Both the position numbers and the translations under genes were made by a program. Shown piece after piece: positions 22,601-30,065 of a stretch of 64,000 nt of DNA. Numbering within the stretch: the first letter of the stretch is position 1; each line of letters begins with the position of its first letter. Location of the stretch: the NCBI GenBank assembly GCA_964019425.1, contig OZ025858.1, positions 372,001 to 436,000 of the forward strand, read 5' to 3'. The DNA comes from Flectonema sp. DT1601. Taxonomy: Eukaryota; Euglenozoa; Diplonemea; Diplonemida; Diplonemidae. Below the pieces are notes generated by a model, which was given only the letters and a program-made list of their open reading frames with translations, was not told the DNA's origin and did not search any database.

Positions 22601-22962
22601 TTCCCACTGACAGATCGACTTGTAATTGATTTGCGTTCCTGTACAGTCCCAGGTTGGACGGAGTTCCCACTGACAGATCGACTTGTAATTGATTCGCGTT
22701 CCTGTACAGTCCCAGGTCGGACGGAGTTCCCACTGACAGATCGATTTGTAATTGATTTGCGTTCCTGTACAGTCCCAGGTCGGACGGTGTTCTCTCTGAC
22801 AGATCGACTTGCAATAGTTTTACGTTCCTGTACAGTCCCAGGTCGGACACCGTTCTCAACGACAGATCGGCCTTCAATTGATTTTTGTTCCTGTACAGTC
22901 CCAGGCTGGACGAACTTGCAGCTCCATGCTGACTTGCGATAGAAGGGGTTCCCGCGGTTCAC
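19561..22962 (-). CDS. Reverse transcriptase/RNase H frame of the VIPER-like element
   Basis: Part of the 19,046-24,513 element, about 1,130 codons. The N-terminal third is a low-complexity zone built from a 63-bp (21-residue) tandem repeat, about ten copies at 22,250-22,910. A DIRS-type reverse transcriptase follows (RLPMGHVCAP; catalytic box WWIDNIR in place of the usual YxDD), then an RNase H (FVDASLKGWGG, WVDNTTV, and the terminal STKYNPADIPSR typical of DIRS/Ngaro/VIPER). It overlaps the end of the gag-like frame by four bases and has no ATG of its own there, so expression is probably coupled to that frame. It contains the recombinase frame in another phase. Confidence 0.85.
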   Translation of the reverse strand: MNRGNPFYRKSAWSCKFVQPGTVQEQKSIEGRSVVENGVRPGTVQERKTIASRSVRENTVRPGTVQERKSITNRSVSGNSVRPGTVQERESITSRSVSGNSVQPGTVQERKSITSRSVSGNSVRPGTVQERESITSRSVSGNSVQPGTVQERKSITSRSVSGNSVQPGTVQERKSITSRSVSGNSVQPGTVQERKNITSRFPKENGVQPGAVQERKSIESRYVNENSVRPGTVQERNSSSRRSINNKTSIHIVRERSSIRPAQCGGEHHSADVVEGGPEWKGAPRGQDNRDRGNRTLVRDNAGDVGREDHIRQKEPLEEISEVGAGKESANRPQLGSSVCDGYRGVTTGPPDIYKDAVRGDGKNGHAKRPIAEPSCSFKGSRGSNTNTAGCTDDQKRPARVGSSTEGLQNLVGSTGSMEDCVQMGRGSSTDTQPVYTRDRRRDHNRLVYHPKREEGEPFLAKSMGGDSGITDGRNLRVVAGNGPLRKFTPVGHIKPGERIQKGPQHEAVHGTLHKERCDQPLDAGLGRGSSYPRRAHKQISKAQNNITSFGRNPEVWRGSSRNGKGTEDTDCYLPPLERDVIRKIGAGFTHRSKSTRIPTTAEEIASPLHVASTETMDLEMVQDRMHPAILERFKHVLSLTFPVLKERMNRVRRKKSRFSSEHAEELVNCGIAVPVSTAPLSENIPFTVYEERETGNRQRFILWTREANENLTDFGYEPNVPLKHISYYLDAVRSEVASCRDFKTGFFQIQIPEQSQKFFTFFDSSGRTFALTRLPMGHVCAPEIMNTIAAVVAGDPMFVREEFAEKHVGIHWWIDNIRLFGKKEDVEAATRRMDGFAKEARVTWKPSDTVNLSQDYEFLGVSFSHCDEVVSLGSKIKRKISTCVLSGLSASQLESLGGRLLHASAIVGVSPGKYWFALKYMRRITNRLNYGSIQVQDHVTIPLSVKKELSSWIQAVQRTRKILPERKSGRTAEVFVDASLKGWGGVIVWNSGELDIVGSSWPQGEDRHINVLEADALGQTLKAIKAADHLTIWVDNTTVCGVFRKKMSVKSFILNKCLVKAIDFLFLLKCSYTLGWVSTKYNPADIPSRETVSHSTKGKVKQALGDFFNMRRGGGAESNENGLQLPRRSEPP
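21231..22877 (-). CDS. Tyrosine recombinase frame of the VIPER-like element
   Basis: Part of the same element, about 548 codons, lying wholly inside the RT/RNase H frame in another phase. Its C-terminal half is a tyrosine recombinase. An Arg-bearing stretch (WKTASRWAEVAALT) is followed by the HSIKRGA box, the LAKHK box and a terminal Tyr in TLRYGG. The enzyme integrates the circular cDNA by site-specific recombination in DIRS-order elements. Overlap of recombinase and RT frames is known in the order. The N-terminal part is the other-phase reading of the 63-bp repeats. Confidence 0.85.
   Translation of the reverse strand: MKADLSLRTVSDLGLYRNVKLLQVDLSERTPSDLGLYRNANQLQIDLSVGTPSDLGLYRNANQLQVDLSVGTPSNLGLYRNANQLQVDLSVGTPSDLGLYRNANQLQVDLSVGTPSNLGLYRNANQLQVDLSVGTPSNLGLYRNANQLQVDLSVGTPSNLGLYRNAKILQADSPRRTVSNLGLCRNANQLKVDMSTRTPSDLGRYRNAIHPREDPSTTRQVSTLYGSEVQLDQHNVVGNIILQMLSKGDQNGRGHPEDKITEIEATERLSETMQEMWAGKTTSGRRNLWKRFLKWGQERNLQIDHSSGVLFVMATGVSPQGLLTYTKMLSAVMGKMGMPNGQLLSLAAALRAAGAAIPTQQAVPMIKNDLLEWAAAQKDCRTWLAVLVAWKTASRWAEVAALTRSQFIHVTEDEIIIDWFTTPKGKRANPFSPSRWAVIQGSLTEGIFELLQGMGHFESLHPWDTSSLVKEFRKDPSMKQYTAHSIKRGAISHLMQVLAEGHPIPEELISRLAKHKTISPLSDVTLRYGGDQVAMARALRTQIVTSLL
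22250..22910 (-). repeat. 63-bp tandem repeat, coding in two phases
   Basis: About ten copies of a 63-bp unit, four to six nearly identical in the middle and diverging outward. The period is a multiple of three, so both overlapping frames stay open. One phase gives a basic polar 21-residue repeat (GTVQERKSITSRSVSGNS) and the other a Leu/Asn-rich repeat (LYRNANQLQVDLSVGT). Confidence 0.9.
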
Positions 22963-24305
22963 TTCGCCTGTAGACGTGAGCCCCCCCCGGCGTTTCCCTT
23001 CGGTCTGAACTGAAAGCGGTTACCCACATTCAGTTTCTTTACAAAGGTTGGTGGGCGTGCTCTCTTCTTTTTTACTATCAAGGCATTCGCCTTTTCTACA
23101 GGATCTTCGGATGCTATCAGTAGTTGCTCCTGAAGCTCCGACCGCTTTGTACCGTCTGTACAGAAAAAGTGTTGAAACCTTAACTGTCTCAACAAATCAT
23201 CCCCCAACTTCACCAAGTGAGGAACCTGCGTCCAGCCTGTCACTCTTTCCATACCAAAAAGGAAGTTTGAGAGGTTCTCAAATTTTTCAACCAATAAGTC
23301 CCCTCCCAGACCATATTTTAGACCGGAAACATATCGGCCATCAAGCTTCATCACTAGTGTCGCCGCCTCCTTCGCTTCAAGGATTTCCTCCCATGCCTTG
23401 ACCTCCTTTGCACATGACGGGTCAGTTATCAGTTCTAGGTGCTCTTCATGATCAGGTTCAGGCTGAGTATTCTGTTGTATCACCGGTGGCTGGAATGGCT
23501 GAGGTGGCATCCCCACTGGTGGCTGATGTGATAGTGGCGGTGGCATCGGCATCGGTGGCTGATGTGATAGTGGCGGTGGTGGCGGTGGCATCGGCATCTT
23601 CACTGCTTCGTGTTGCTGTGGTCGTGTCTCTTGTCTTTCTACCCGTGTTTTTAGCGAAACGAGTTCCGCCATTAGCGACTGCATTACAGTCTCGGTTTGT
23701 TGTTGCTGTTGCTGCTGTCTCATTGTAAAATCTTCGATGGTCGTCCTTATCGACCCCATCTCTTCAGCCGTGTTTTCCCTGTACCTGGCAACCGATTCAA
23801 ACCTCTGACCCACTCCAGAAAAGGTTGCCTCTGTCCGACTTTCTAACACCCTTGTTGCTTCGGCATTGTCTGAACATGCCTGCTGCGCCTGTTGACGCAG
23901 TAAGGCTGCATCCTCCTGCAGACTGCCCATCGCATCGTTGGCGTCATCATACGACACGAGACGGGGGTTCTCCCCCCTTGACAGCCGCTCTCCAACCTTC
24001 GCGGCTTTTTCTGCTACCAATCCTCGATTTACCCTTGACAGCAGACCCAATAACACAACTGCATGTGTTATTGGGACCGTCGCCAATGATCCTTGCGGCA
24101 TCCCCAAAGAGATGGCAAGTGTCCCCCTTACCATCTCCCTAAGCGATGTATCATTCCTCAGCTGATTGAGGTCCACTTCAAACGGGATATCTGCTTTTGC
24201 TGTATCCAAATCAATCATTTCACTCTCTGTAGGTACCGGATTCCCTGTCTTTTTCTCCCATACATTCTTCAAGGCAGCAGGGAATGTAAACTCAACAAGT
24301 GGCAT
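22959..24305 (-). CDS. Gag-like frame of the VIPER-like element
   Basis: Part of the same element, about 448 codons from the ATG just inside repeat B. It is rich in Gln/Pro/Met near the middle (repeated PPPPLSHQPP and a poly-Gln run), with a predicted coiled-coil stretch before that and a basic C-terminus (KKRARPPTF...). No zinc knuckle is obvious. Position and composition fit the first ORF of Ngaro/VIPER elements. The assignment rests mainly on context. Confidence 0.7.
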   Translation of the reverse strand: MPLVEFTFPAALKNVWEKKTGNPVPTESEMIDLDTAKADIPFEVDLNQLRNDTSLREMVRGTLAISLGMPQGSLATVPITHAVVLLGLLSRVNRGLVAEKAAKVGERLSRGENPRLVSYDDANDAMGSLQEDAALLRQQAQQACSDNAEATRVLESRTEATFSGVGQRFESVARYRENTAEEMGSIRTTIEDFTMRQQQQQQQTETVMQSLMAELVSLKTRVERQETRPQQHEAVKMPMPPPPPPLSHQPPMPMPPPLSHQPPVGMPPQPFQPPVIQQNTQPEPDHEEHLELITDPSCAKEVKAWEEILEAKEAATLVMKLDGRYVSGLKYGLGGDLLVEKFENLSNFLFGMERVTGWTQVPHLVKLGDDLLRQLRFQHFFCTDGTKRSELQEQLLIASEDPVEKANALIVKKKRARPPTFVKKLNVGNRFQFRPKGNAGGGSRLQAK

Positions 24306-24513
24306 CTTCGAAAACGTGAGTGTGAGAGAAAGAAGTGATCGAGCTGTATAAAGAATTTCTTTTTGAAAAAATAGAAGGCTAAAGAATATATAAAAAATGT
24401 CTGTTGTTTTGTTCATTTTTCCAACTTCGGAATCATACACTTTTCTGTCTGATTCCTTTGATTATTTCTTTCCGGTGCTAAGCTTGGTGGAAAATTACCT
24501 GAATGAATTCTAG
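24306..24513 (-). repeat. Split direct repeat B, proximal copy
   Basis: Matches 19,243-19,450 and forms the 5' end of the element on the minus strand. An A-run follows at 24,514-24,538 on the plus strand. Confidence 0.9.
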
Positions 24514-24540
24514 AAAAAAAAAAAAAAAAAAAAAAAAAGA

Positions 24541-24720
24541 CCCGACAGGGGTTCAAACCGCAGCCTAGCGAATGCAAGTCTGCAATCATACCACTCGACA
24601 ATTTGCGTCGTCTTCGATTTTGCGGATTTAAACACATATCTAGGGGTCAAAAAAGTTACACAAGGCCGTGACCGTAGTGTACGTTTCCCCAAACCTGGGG
24701 GTGGATCTGTAGGTTTTCCT
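24541..24720 (-). ncRNA. Conserved module plus tRNA-Ala-like sequence
   Basis: On the minus strand the 70-bp module (24,720-24,648) is followed, after about 37 nt, by a tRNA-like sequence (24,610-24,541). That has an A-box-like TGTCGAGTGGTATGATTGC, a loop that would give TGC and a B-box-like GGTTTGAACCCC; the acceptor does not pair. This is the second instance of the arrangement at 17,773-17,978 with a different tRNA-like partner. Only the module is well conserved, so the module may be the functional part. Confidence 0.4.
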
Positions 24721-25076
24721 AAAAAAGAATAAACAATGTCCTGGTCAAGACGCTAAACTGATTGTTTTTTCTTTAAAAAATAATTAAAAGGTTTAAAAAA
24801 AAAAAAAAAAAAAAAAAAATGATTAATCAATGTTATCATTGTTTTTTTATCGATCGACTATGTCGATCACTTTCAATTTTCCGTCCTGGTCAGGACGCTA
24901 AACTGATTGTTTTTTCTTTAAAAATAAATGAAAAGAATAAAAAAAAAAAAAAAAAAAAAGGAATAAACAATGTTATCATTGTTTTTTTTTTATCGATCGA
25001 CTATGTCGATTACTTTCTATTTTCCGTCCTGGTCAAGACGCTAAACTGATTGTTTTTTCTTTAAAATAATTAAAAG

Positions 25077-25111
<35 letters not shown>

Positions 25112-25514
25112 TAAACAATGTTATCATTGTTTTTTTTCTATCGATCGACTATGTCGATTACTTTCTATTTTCCGTCCTGGTCAAGACGCTAAACTGATTG
25201 TTTTTTCTTTAAAAAATAATTAAAAGGTTAAAAAAAAAAAAAAAAAAAAAAAAAATGATTAATCAATGTTATCATTGTTTTTTTATCGATCGACTATGTC
25301 GATCACTTTCAATTTTCCGTCCTGGTCAGGACGCTAAACTGATTGTTTTTTCTTTAAAAATAAATGAAAAGAATAAAAAAAAAAAAAAAAAAAAAGGAAT
25401 AAACAATGTTATCATTGTTTTTTTTTTATCGATCGACTATGTCGATTACTTTCTATTTTCCGTCCTAGTCAAGACGCTAAACTGATTGTTTTTTCTTTAA
25501 AAAATAATTAAAAG

Positions 25515-25546
<32 letters not shown>

Positions 25547-25925
25547 GAATAAACAATGTTATCATTGTTTTTTTTTTATCGATCGACTATGTCGATTACT
25601 TTCTATTCCGTCCTGGTCAAGACGCTAAACTGATTGTTTTTTCTTTAAAAAATAATTAAAAGGTTAAAAAAAAAAAAAAAAAAAAAAAAAATGATTAATC
25701 AATGTTATCATTGTTTTTTTATCGATCGACTATGTCGATCACTTTCAATTTTCCGTCCTGGTCAGGACGCTAAACTGATTGTTTTTTCTTTAAAAATAAA
25801 TGAAAAGAATAAAAAAAGAAAAAAAAAAAAAGGAATAAACAATGTTATCATTGTTTTTTTTTTATCGATCGACTATGTCGATTAATTTCTATTTTCCGTC
25901 CTGATCGAGACGCTAAACTGATTGT
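24721..25925 (+). repeat. Hairpin satellite with 436-bp higher-order repeat
   Basis: About eight subunits of about 145 bp, each with the AACAATG-TTAT-CATTGTT hairpin, the GATCGAC-TAT-GTCGATC hairpin, CCGTCCTGGTCAAGACGC and a long A-run. Every third subunit shares variants (for example ATTAATCAATG at 24,825, 25,261 and 25,697), giving a 436-bp higher-order period. Spurious KKKK-containing frames arise from it. Confidence 0.92.
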
Positions 25926-25941
25926 TTCCTTTTTTTAAATA

Positions 25942-25980
<39 letters not shown>

Positions 25981-26378
25981 ATCTCCCTGCTATCCTCATA
26001 TCCCCACAATAATATTATACCTTTTCATTTTCTCTTTCCTTTTCTGGTCTTTTTTTTTCTTTTTTTCCTTTTTCATACAACATTTTTTATTTATATTTTT
26101 TTTTTTTTTTTTTTTTTCATGTTTGATTATTTCCTCTTCATATTTTTTTTTTTTCTATTCTTTCTTTTTTTTTTTTTTTTTTTCCTCTGCCTCTCTCTCA
26201 ATTCTGTTCGTTTCTTTGAAACGAAAATTCATTTGAATATTATTCCTTGGTCAGCAACAGTCATTGTCGCCCTTTGGGCCTGTTAAAAAAAAAAAAAAAA
26301 ATAAAAAGAAAGTTTACATCGGGAATAGGGCAGGAGCCAAAAGCTCCCAGTCCGTTACTTCCCACTTTATCGAAATTC
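25926..26378 (+). mobile_element. R396 element copy inserted in satellite
   Basis: Runs from TTTCCTTTTTTTAAAT to CTTTATCGAAATTC. Satellite sequence resumes at 26,379 in the middle of the hairpin subunit, so the insertion split a subunit. It is longer than 396 bp because of homopolymer expansion and an extra TTTTTCATACAAC segment. Confidence 0.85.
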
Positions 26379-26594
26379 TATCATTGTTTTTTTATCGATC
26401 GACTATGTCGATTACTTTCTATTTTCCGTCCTGGTCAAGACGCTAAACTGATTGTTTTTTTTTTTTCAAAATTAATAAAAAAGAATATAAAAAAAAAACA
26501 AAAAAAAAAAGAATAAACAATGTTATCATTGTTTTTTTTCTATCGATCGACTATGTCGATTAATTTCTATTTTCCATCCCGATCGAGACGCTAA
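26379..26594 (+). repeat. Hairpin satellite remnant
   Basis: One and a half subunits of the same satellite between two R396 copies. Confidence 0.85.
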
Positions 26595-26992
26595 GATGAA
26601 TTCGATAGAGTGGGAAGTAACGGACTGGGAGCTTTTGGCTCCTGCCCTATTCCCGATGTAAACTTTCTTTTTATTTTTTTTTTTTTTTAACAGGCCCACA
26701 GGGCGACAATGACTGTTGCTGACCAAGGAATAATATTCAAATGAATTTTCGTTTCAAAGAAACGAACAGAATTAAGAGAGAGGCAGAGAAAAAAAAAAAA
26801 AAAGAAAGAAAAGAAAAAAAAATATGAAGAGGAAATAATCAAACATGAAAAAAATAAAAAAAAAAAAATAAAATATAAATAAAAAACGTTGTATGAAAAA
26901 GGAAAAAAAAGAAAAAAAAAAAAAAAAAAAAAAAAAGACCAGAAAAGGAAAGAGAAAATGAAAAGGTATAATATTATTGTGGGGATATTATT
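26595..26992 (-). mobile_element. R396 element copy, inverted, truncated
   Basis: Begins with the complement of the GAATTC end and reads back to the CCCCACAATAATAT region. The A-run start is missing. With the next copy it forms a large inverted repeat. Confidence 0.88.
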
Positions 26993-27023
26993 GATTGTTT
27001 CCTTTTTTAAATAATAAATAAAA

Positions 27024-27058
<35 letters not shown>

Positions 27059-27237
27059 ATCTCCCTGCTATCCTCATATCCCCACAATAATATTATACCT
27101 TTTCATTTTCTCTTTCCTTTTCTGGTCTTTTTTGTTTTTTTTCTTTTTTTTCCTTTTTCATACAACGTTTTTTATTTATATTTTATTTTTTTTTTTTTTA
27201 TTTTTTTCATGTTTGATTATTTCCTCTTCATATTTTT

Positions 27238-27268
<31 letters not shown>

Positions 27269-27456
27269 CTCTGCCTCTCTTAATTCTGTTCGTTTCTTTG
27301 AAACGAAAATTCATTTGAATATTATTCCTTGGTCAGCAACAGTCATTGTCGCCCTCTGGGCCTGTTAAAAAAAAAATAAAATAAAAAGAAAGTTTACATC
27401 GGGAATAGGGCAGGAGCCAAAAGCTCCCAGTCCGTTACTTCCCACTCTATCGAATT
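26993..27456 (+). mobile_element. R396 element copy
   Basis: From TGTTTCCTTTTTTAAATAA to CTATCGAATTC. Head-to-head with 26,595-26,992, about 400-bp arms around a centre of a few tens of bases. Confidence 0.88.
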
Positions 27457-27852
27457 CTTACTTTCGAGGACGGATACGTGGCTGTGAACTGGTCGGAGAC
27501 AAAGTCGGACCCGTTCCGTCTGGGACGCACGACAGGATTGCACCTGTCGAACAGATGGCAGAGCGCACTCCGCACTACGATGATGGATCGGAATCCGGAC
27601 GATCTCCTCCTGGACACCTCGTATCGAAAGGTCGTATCTGCTTTGAGACGCGAGGGAAAGGAGTTGACGGGACACTCGCTGCGGAGGGGTGCCCTACACT
27701 CGCTTCTTCTGGAAGGGGTGGGTCTGGACTCGATACGACAACTCTCCAGACACTCATCGATGGATGCCCTGGCGAGGTATCTCCCGGCGGGGAAGACTCA
27801 CGTAGCGCGTCAGTCCGCGAACACGTCACAGATACTGGGGGCCGGATTGTAG
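27457..27852 (+). mobile_element. Tyrosine-recombinase element fragment (fossil)
   Basis: A fragment of about 125 codons bearing the C-terminal half of a tyrosine recombinase (LTGHSLRRGALHS box, LSRHSSMDALARYL with the terminal Tyr). It differs from the recombinase of the VIPER-like element and belongs to another DIRS-type or Crypton-like family. Its left border is exactly the GAATTC end of an R396 copy and the right border is near the inverted TIR-element piece. No other part of its parent element is visible. Old and broken. Confidence 0.7.
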
Positions 27853-27870
27853 TGCCATTATGCCCTGCGT

Positions 27871-29123
27871 TTTTCAGCTTAATTAGCTACAAATTGTTTC
27901 TACTAAGTGTTTCTCACTTAGATTTTTTTTTTGCTTTTCAGCTCCTTAAAAGCTGCTAAGTGTTTCTACTAAGTGTTTCTCACTTAGAATTTTATTTTTA
28001 TGTTCGTTTTCTATCCCTTCTCCTATCCCTTTTGTTCAAAAAAAGCGGGAGGAAATTCTCTCATTCACGCTAAGATGCACTCTGAACTTTGATTTTTTGA
28101 TCTGAGTGTGAGGGAATGACCTGTTAGTGCATTGGGCATAGGCTGGGCTGCAGTTTAGATGTCTTAGGTGTTAATAGGGGGTTCCTCTTAGCATTTTTCT
28201 TTGTTCCCACCTTATGATTTTCTTGAAGAAAAAAAAAATAGAAGTCATAATGGTGCTTCCCTCTGGAAGGGTTGTAAGCCATGGTGTCCAACTAAATTAA
28301 AGGACAAGTCTGGGATAATCCCTGCCAGAGGGGCGAGTATTCTACCATGGTTGAAATACTCTGGCAACTGATCTTCAATTTTATGTTGTTTGTTAGCTGC
28401 TGGTGTATCTTGATCATGTGTTGATACTTGCATTTTTTTATTTGTAATCTTTCACTACAATCATTCTTGCCTATATCTTTTCTTTTTATTCTCTATCTGT
28501 TCTGGTCTGTTACCTCATTTGTCTTGTTTAACTTCAGTTATATGCATTTTACTTTTTATTGTTTCCCATCTACTTTTTATTTTCTATTAGTTCTGGTCAG
28601 AAACTTCTGGGCAGCAGGAAGGAAAGTAGTTAAGTACTTCTGGGTGTTTGGCATCACCCCCCATAGTGAGCAAGTACAACAGGTAGCATTGGTAGTCTGT
28701 TGATCCTGAGTGATCCCAGCTACAGTTTTGTTTTTCTTTCTTTTTTTTAGAAGAAGATCAGGACATCCAAGCACTGCTGGATAGTTGCTGAATGCAGGGC
28801 CTGCCTGTGGCATTATAATAACAGGCTAAGTCATTTGTAGTTCATAGTCTACCTTTGATTTTATAACTTCACATAGGTACTATGAACGATGAGAGATCCA
28901 GTGGGATCACTCAGGGTCTAGTAGAGACCACCAATGTTGTGCGTTGATAGGCAAGGTGACCAACCTTGACATTCTTTCTTTTCTCTCCTGTTGTGACAAA
29001 CACAAAATACACACACAGCTTACAGTGTGTTCTTTGTGTATGTTTTCTTCAGGTGTGAGTAGTTTTTTTGTTTGCTCTTCAGGGAGGGCCTTAGCCAAAA
29101 GCTAACAGTCCAAATCTCACCTG
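27871..29123 (-). mobile_element. Inverted fragment of the TIR element
   Basis: Reverse-complement match to the interior of the array element, from the CTAAGTG hairpin region to the GGTGAGATTTGGACTGTTAGC region. Both TIRs are lacking. It is several percent diverged from the array units and lacks R396, so it left the array or its ancestor before that insertion. Confidence 0.88.
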
Positions 29124-29139
29124 GAAATTCAACTCCTAT

Positions 29140-29360
29140 CCGCAAGCGGTCCCTATGGGTTTTAGAGCTGCGATCAACAAAATATAAGGCTTATCTGAAT
29201 GGTTTTTGCACCGACGAAGTCGGAGAAGAAACTATTCAGATTAAGAGCCGTTATTTATTATGTCATGTTATCTATTTCCCTGTGCGCCAGTAAAACTAGC
29301 TGCGATCAACAAAATATAAGGCTTATCTGAATGGTTTTAAACCGGATATCCGGAAAGAGA
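29140..29360 (+). ncRNA. Duplicated structured motif of unknown role
   Basis: A 41-bp motif (AGCTGCGATCAACAAAATAT then AAGGCTTATCTGAATGGTTTT) occurs at 29,169-29,211 and again at 29,299-29,340. The first copy is followed by a perfect CCGAC-GAA-GTCGG hairpin enclosed by a longer imperfect stem (GGCTTATCTGAATGG with CTATTCAGATTAAGAGCC). The second is followed by the palindrome CCGGATATCCGG. This suggests an RNA with conserved structure or a tandemly duplicated small repeat. No family is recognised. Confidence 0.4.
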
Positions 29361-29914
29361 AAGAAGTGTGATTCAAGTTCATCATCTGATGAGCTTTAAT
29401 ATTTTTCGATGCAAGGTCATCATCTGATTCATTTATAGTGTTTTCTATTCTTGCTTTATAAAACTTTTCGTCTAACAAGGAAACACTGTCAAGAATGTGA
29501 AGATTCTACCTCTGATTTTTTTTCTCAATTCTTTTTTCTTTTTTTTTTTTCCTGAGAAAAAAAAAAAGTGCTGGTACCCAACAGAGAAAAAAAAAAAAGA
29601 GTTGTTCACAACAGCGAAAAAACTTTTTGGTGCAGGCAACGGAGAAAAAACTTTTTTTTATGTAGGCAACGGAGAATTCTCCCTAAATGTATAAACGATT
29701 TCACCTGGAATAAAGGTACTTAGGGAGGGAAATCCTGCCTATATCTCATTTCAACTGAAAGCGGTTACAAACACCCTCTCCTCACAAGATAATTTAAAGA
29801 GGTAGAACATCACCAATGTGGACCAAAATTGTGTCCTAGGCTGTCCTGTCTCTTTAACACAAGGGAGCGTGACGACAGTGTTCTAAAACGCATTGGTACA
29901 CAGTAATAAAAAAA
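29361..29914. other. Intergenic, no gene seen
   Basis: AT-rich sequence. A short imperfect tandem motif (GGAGAAAAAACTTTTTT and related) lies at 29,560-29,675. There is no reading frame of interest. Confidence 0.5.
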
Positions 29915-29986
29915 GGGCTCAGCAGAGAATCGAACTCTGGACCTCTCGCACCCAAAGCGAGAATCATGCCACTAGACCACTAAGCC
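29915..29986 (-). tRNA. tRNA-Pro(TGG)
   Basis: The 72-nt sequence folds as a complete cloverleaf. The acceptor GGCTTAG pairs with CTGAGCC (one G-T). The anticodon stem TCTCG/CGAGA is perfect, with loop TTTGGGT giving anticodon TGG. The T arm CAGAG-TTCGATT-CTCTG is perfect, and the A box (TAGTGGTCTAGTGG region) and B box (AGTTCGATTCT) are intact. The discriminator base is C. A T7 run follows directly downstream on the minus strand (plus-strand 29,908-29,914) as a Pol III terminator. There is no intron. It matches typical eukaryotic tRNA-Pro. A truncated LINE-B begins about 30 bp from its 5' end. Confidence 0.95.
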
Positions 29987-30015
29987 GACGAAAAGATTTT
30001 TTTTTTATTTATTTA

Positions 30016-30052
30016 ACTCGTCGATACTTGGTGTAGGGACAACGACATGGCC
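30016..30052 (+). mobile_element. LINE-B, 5' piece (split by nested insertions)
   Basis: Just before the ATGGCC at 30,047 the in-frame codons read VDTWCRDND. This aligns with VDRWCKDND upstream of the same Met in the second LINE-B copy (minus strand, about 56,175-56,200). It is the RT thumb region directly preceding MALSVSKTCGMP, which resumes at 44,761. LINE-B is thus 5'-truncated at about 30,016 and interrupted here by 14.7 kb of nested LINE-A copies. Confidence 0.8.
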
Positions 30053-30065
30053 TAAAAAAAATAAA

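Larger units (their letters stand above)
19046..24513 (-). mobile_element. VIPER/Ngaro-like tyrosine-recombinase retroelement, looks whole
   Basis: DIRS-order element read on the minus strand. It has split direct repeats. Repeat B (208 bp) is at 24,306-24,513 and again at 19,243-19,450; repeat A (172 bp) is at 19,451-19,622 and again at 19,046-19,217, with a 25-bp spacer. The order B-internal-A-B-A is the known layout of Ngaro/VIPER elements. Copies of A and of B have equal lengths and look nearly identical, so the insertion is young. The internal part holds a gag-like frame, a reverse transcriptase/RNase H frame and a tyrosine-recombinase frame. All three are open over family-like lengths and no breaks are evident. 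VIPER is known from trypanosomes, which supports a kinetoplastid-like host. Confidence 0.85.

Noticed and set aside
22250-22910. CRISPR-like or plus-strand 244-codon gene
   Set aside because: The repeats are coding units of the VIPER-like element on the minus strand; the plus-strand frame is a shadow.
29140-29360. A genuine CRISPR-Cas locus
   Set aside because: Only a partial resemblance to a tracrRNA; no array, no Cas gene, eukaryotic repeats on both sides.
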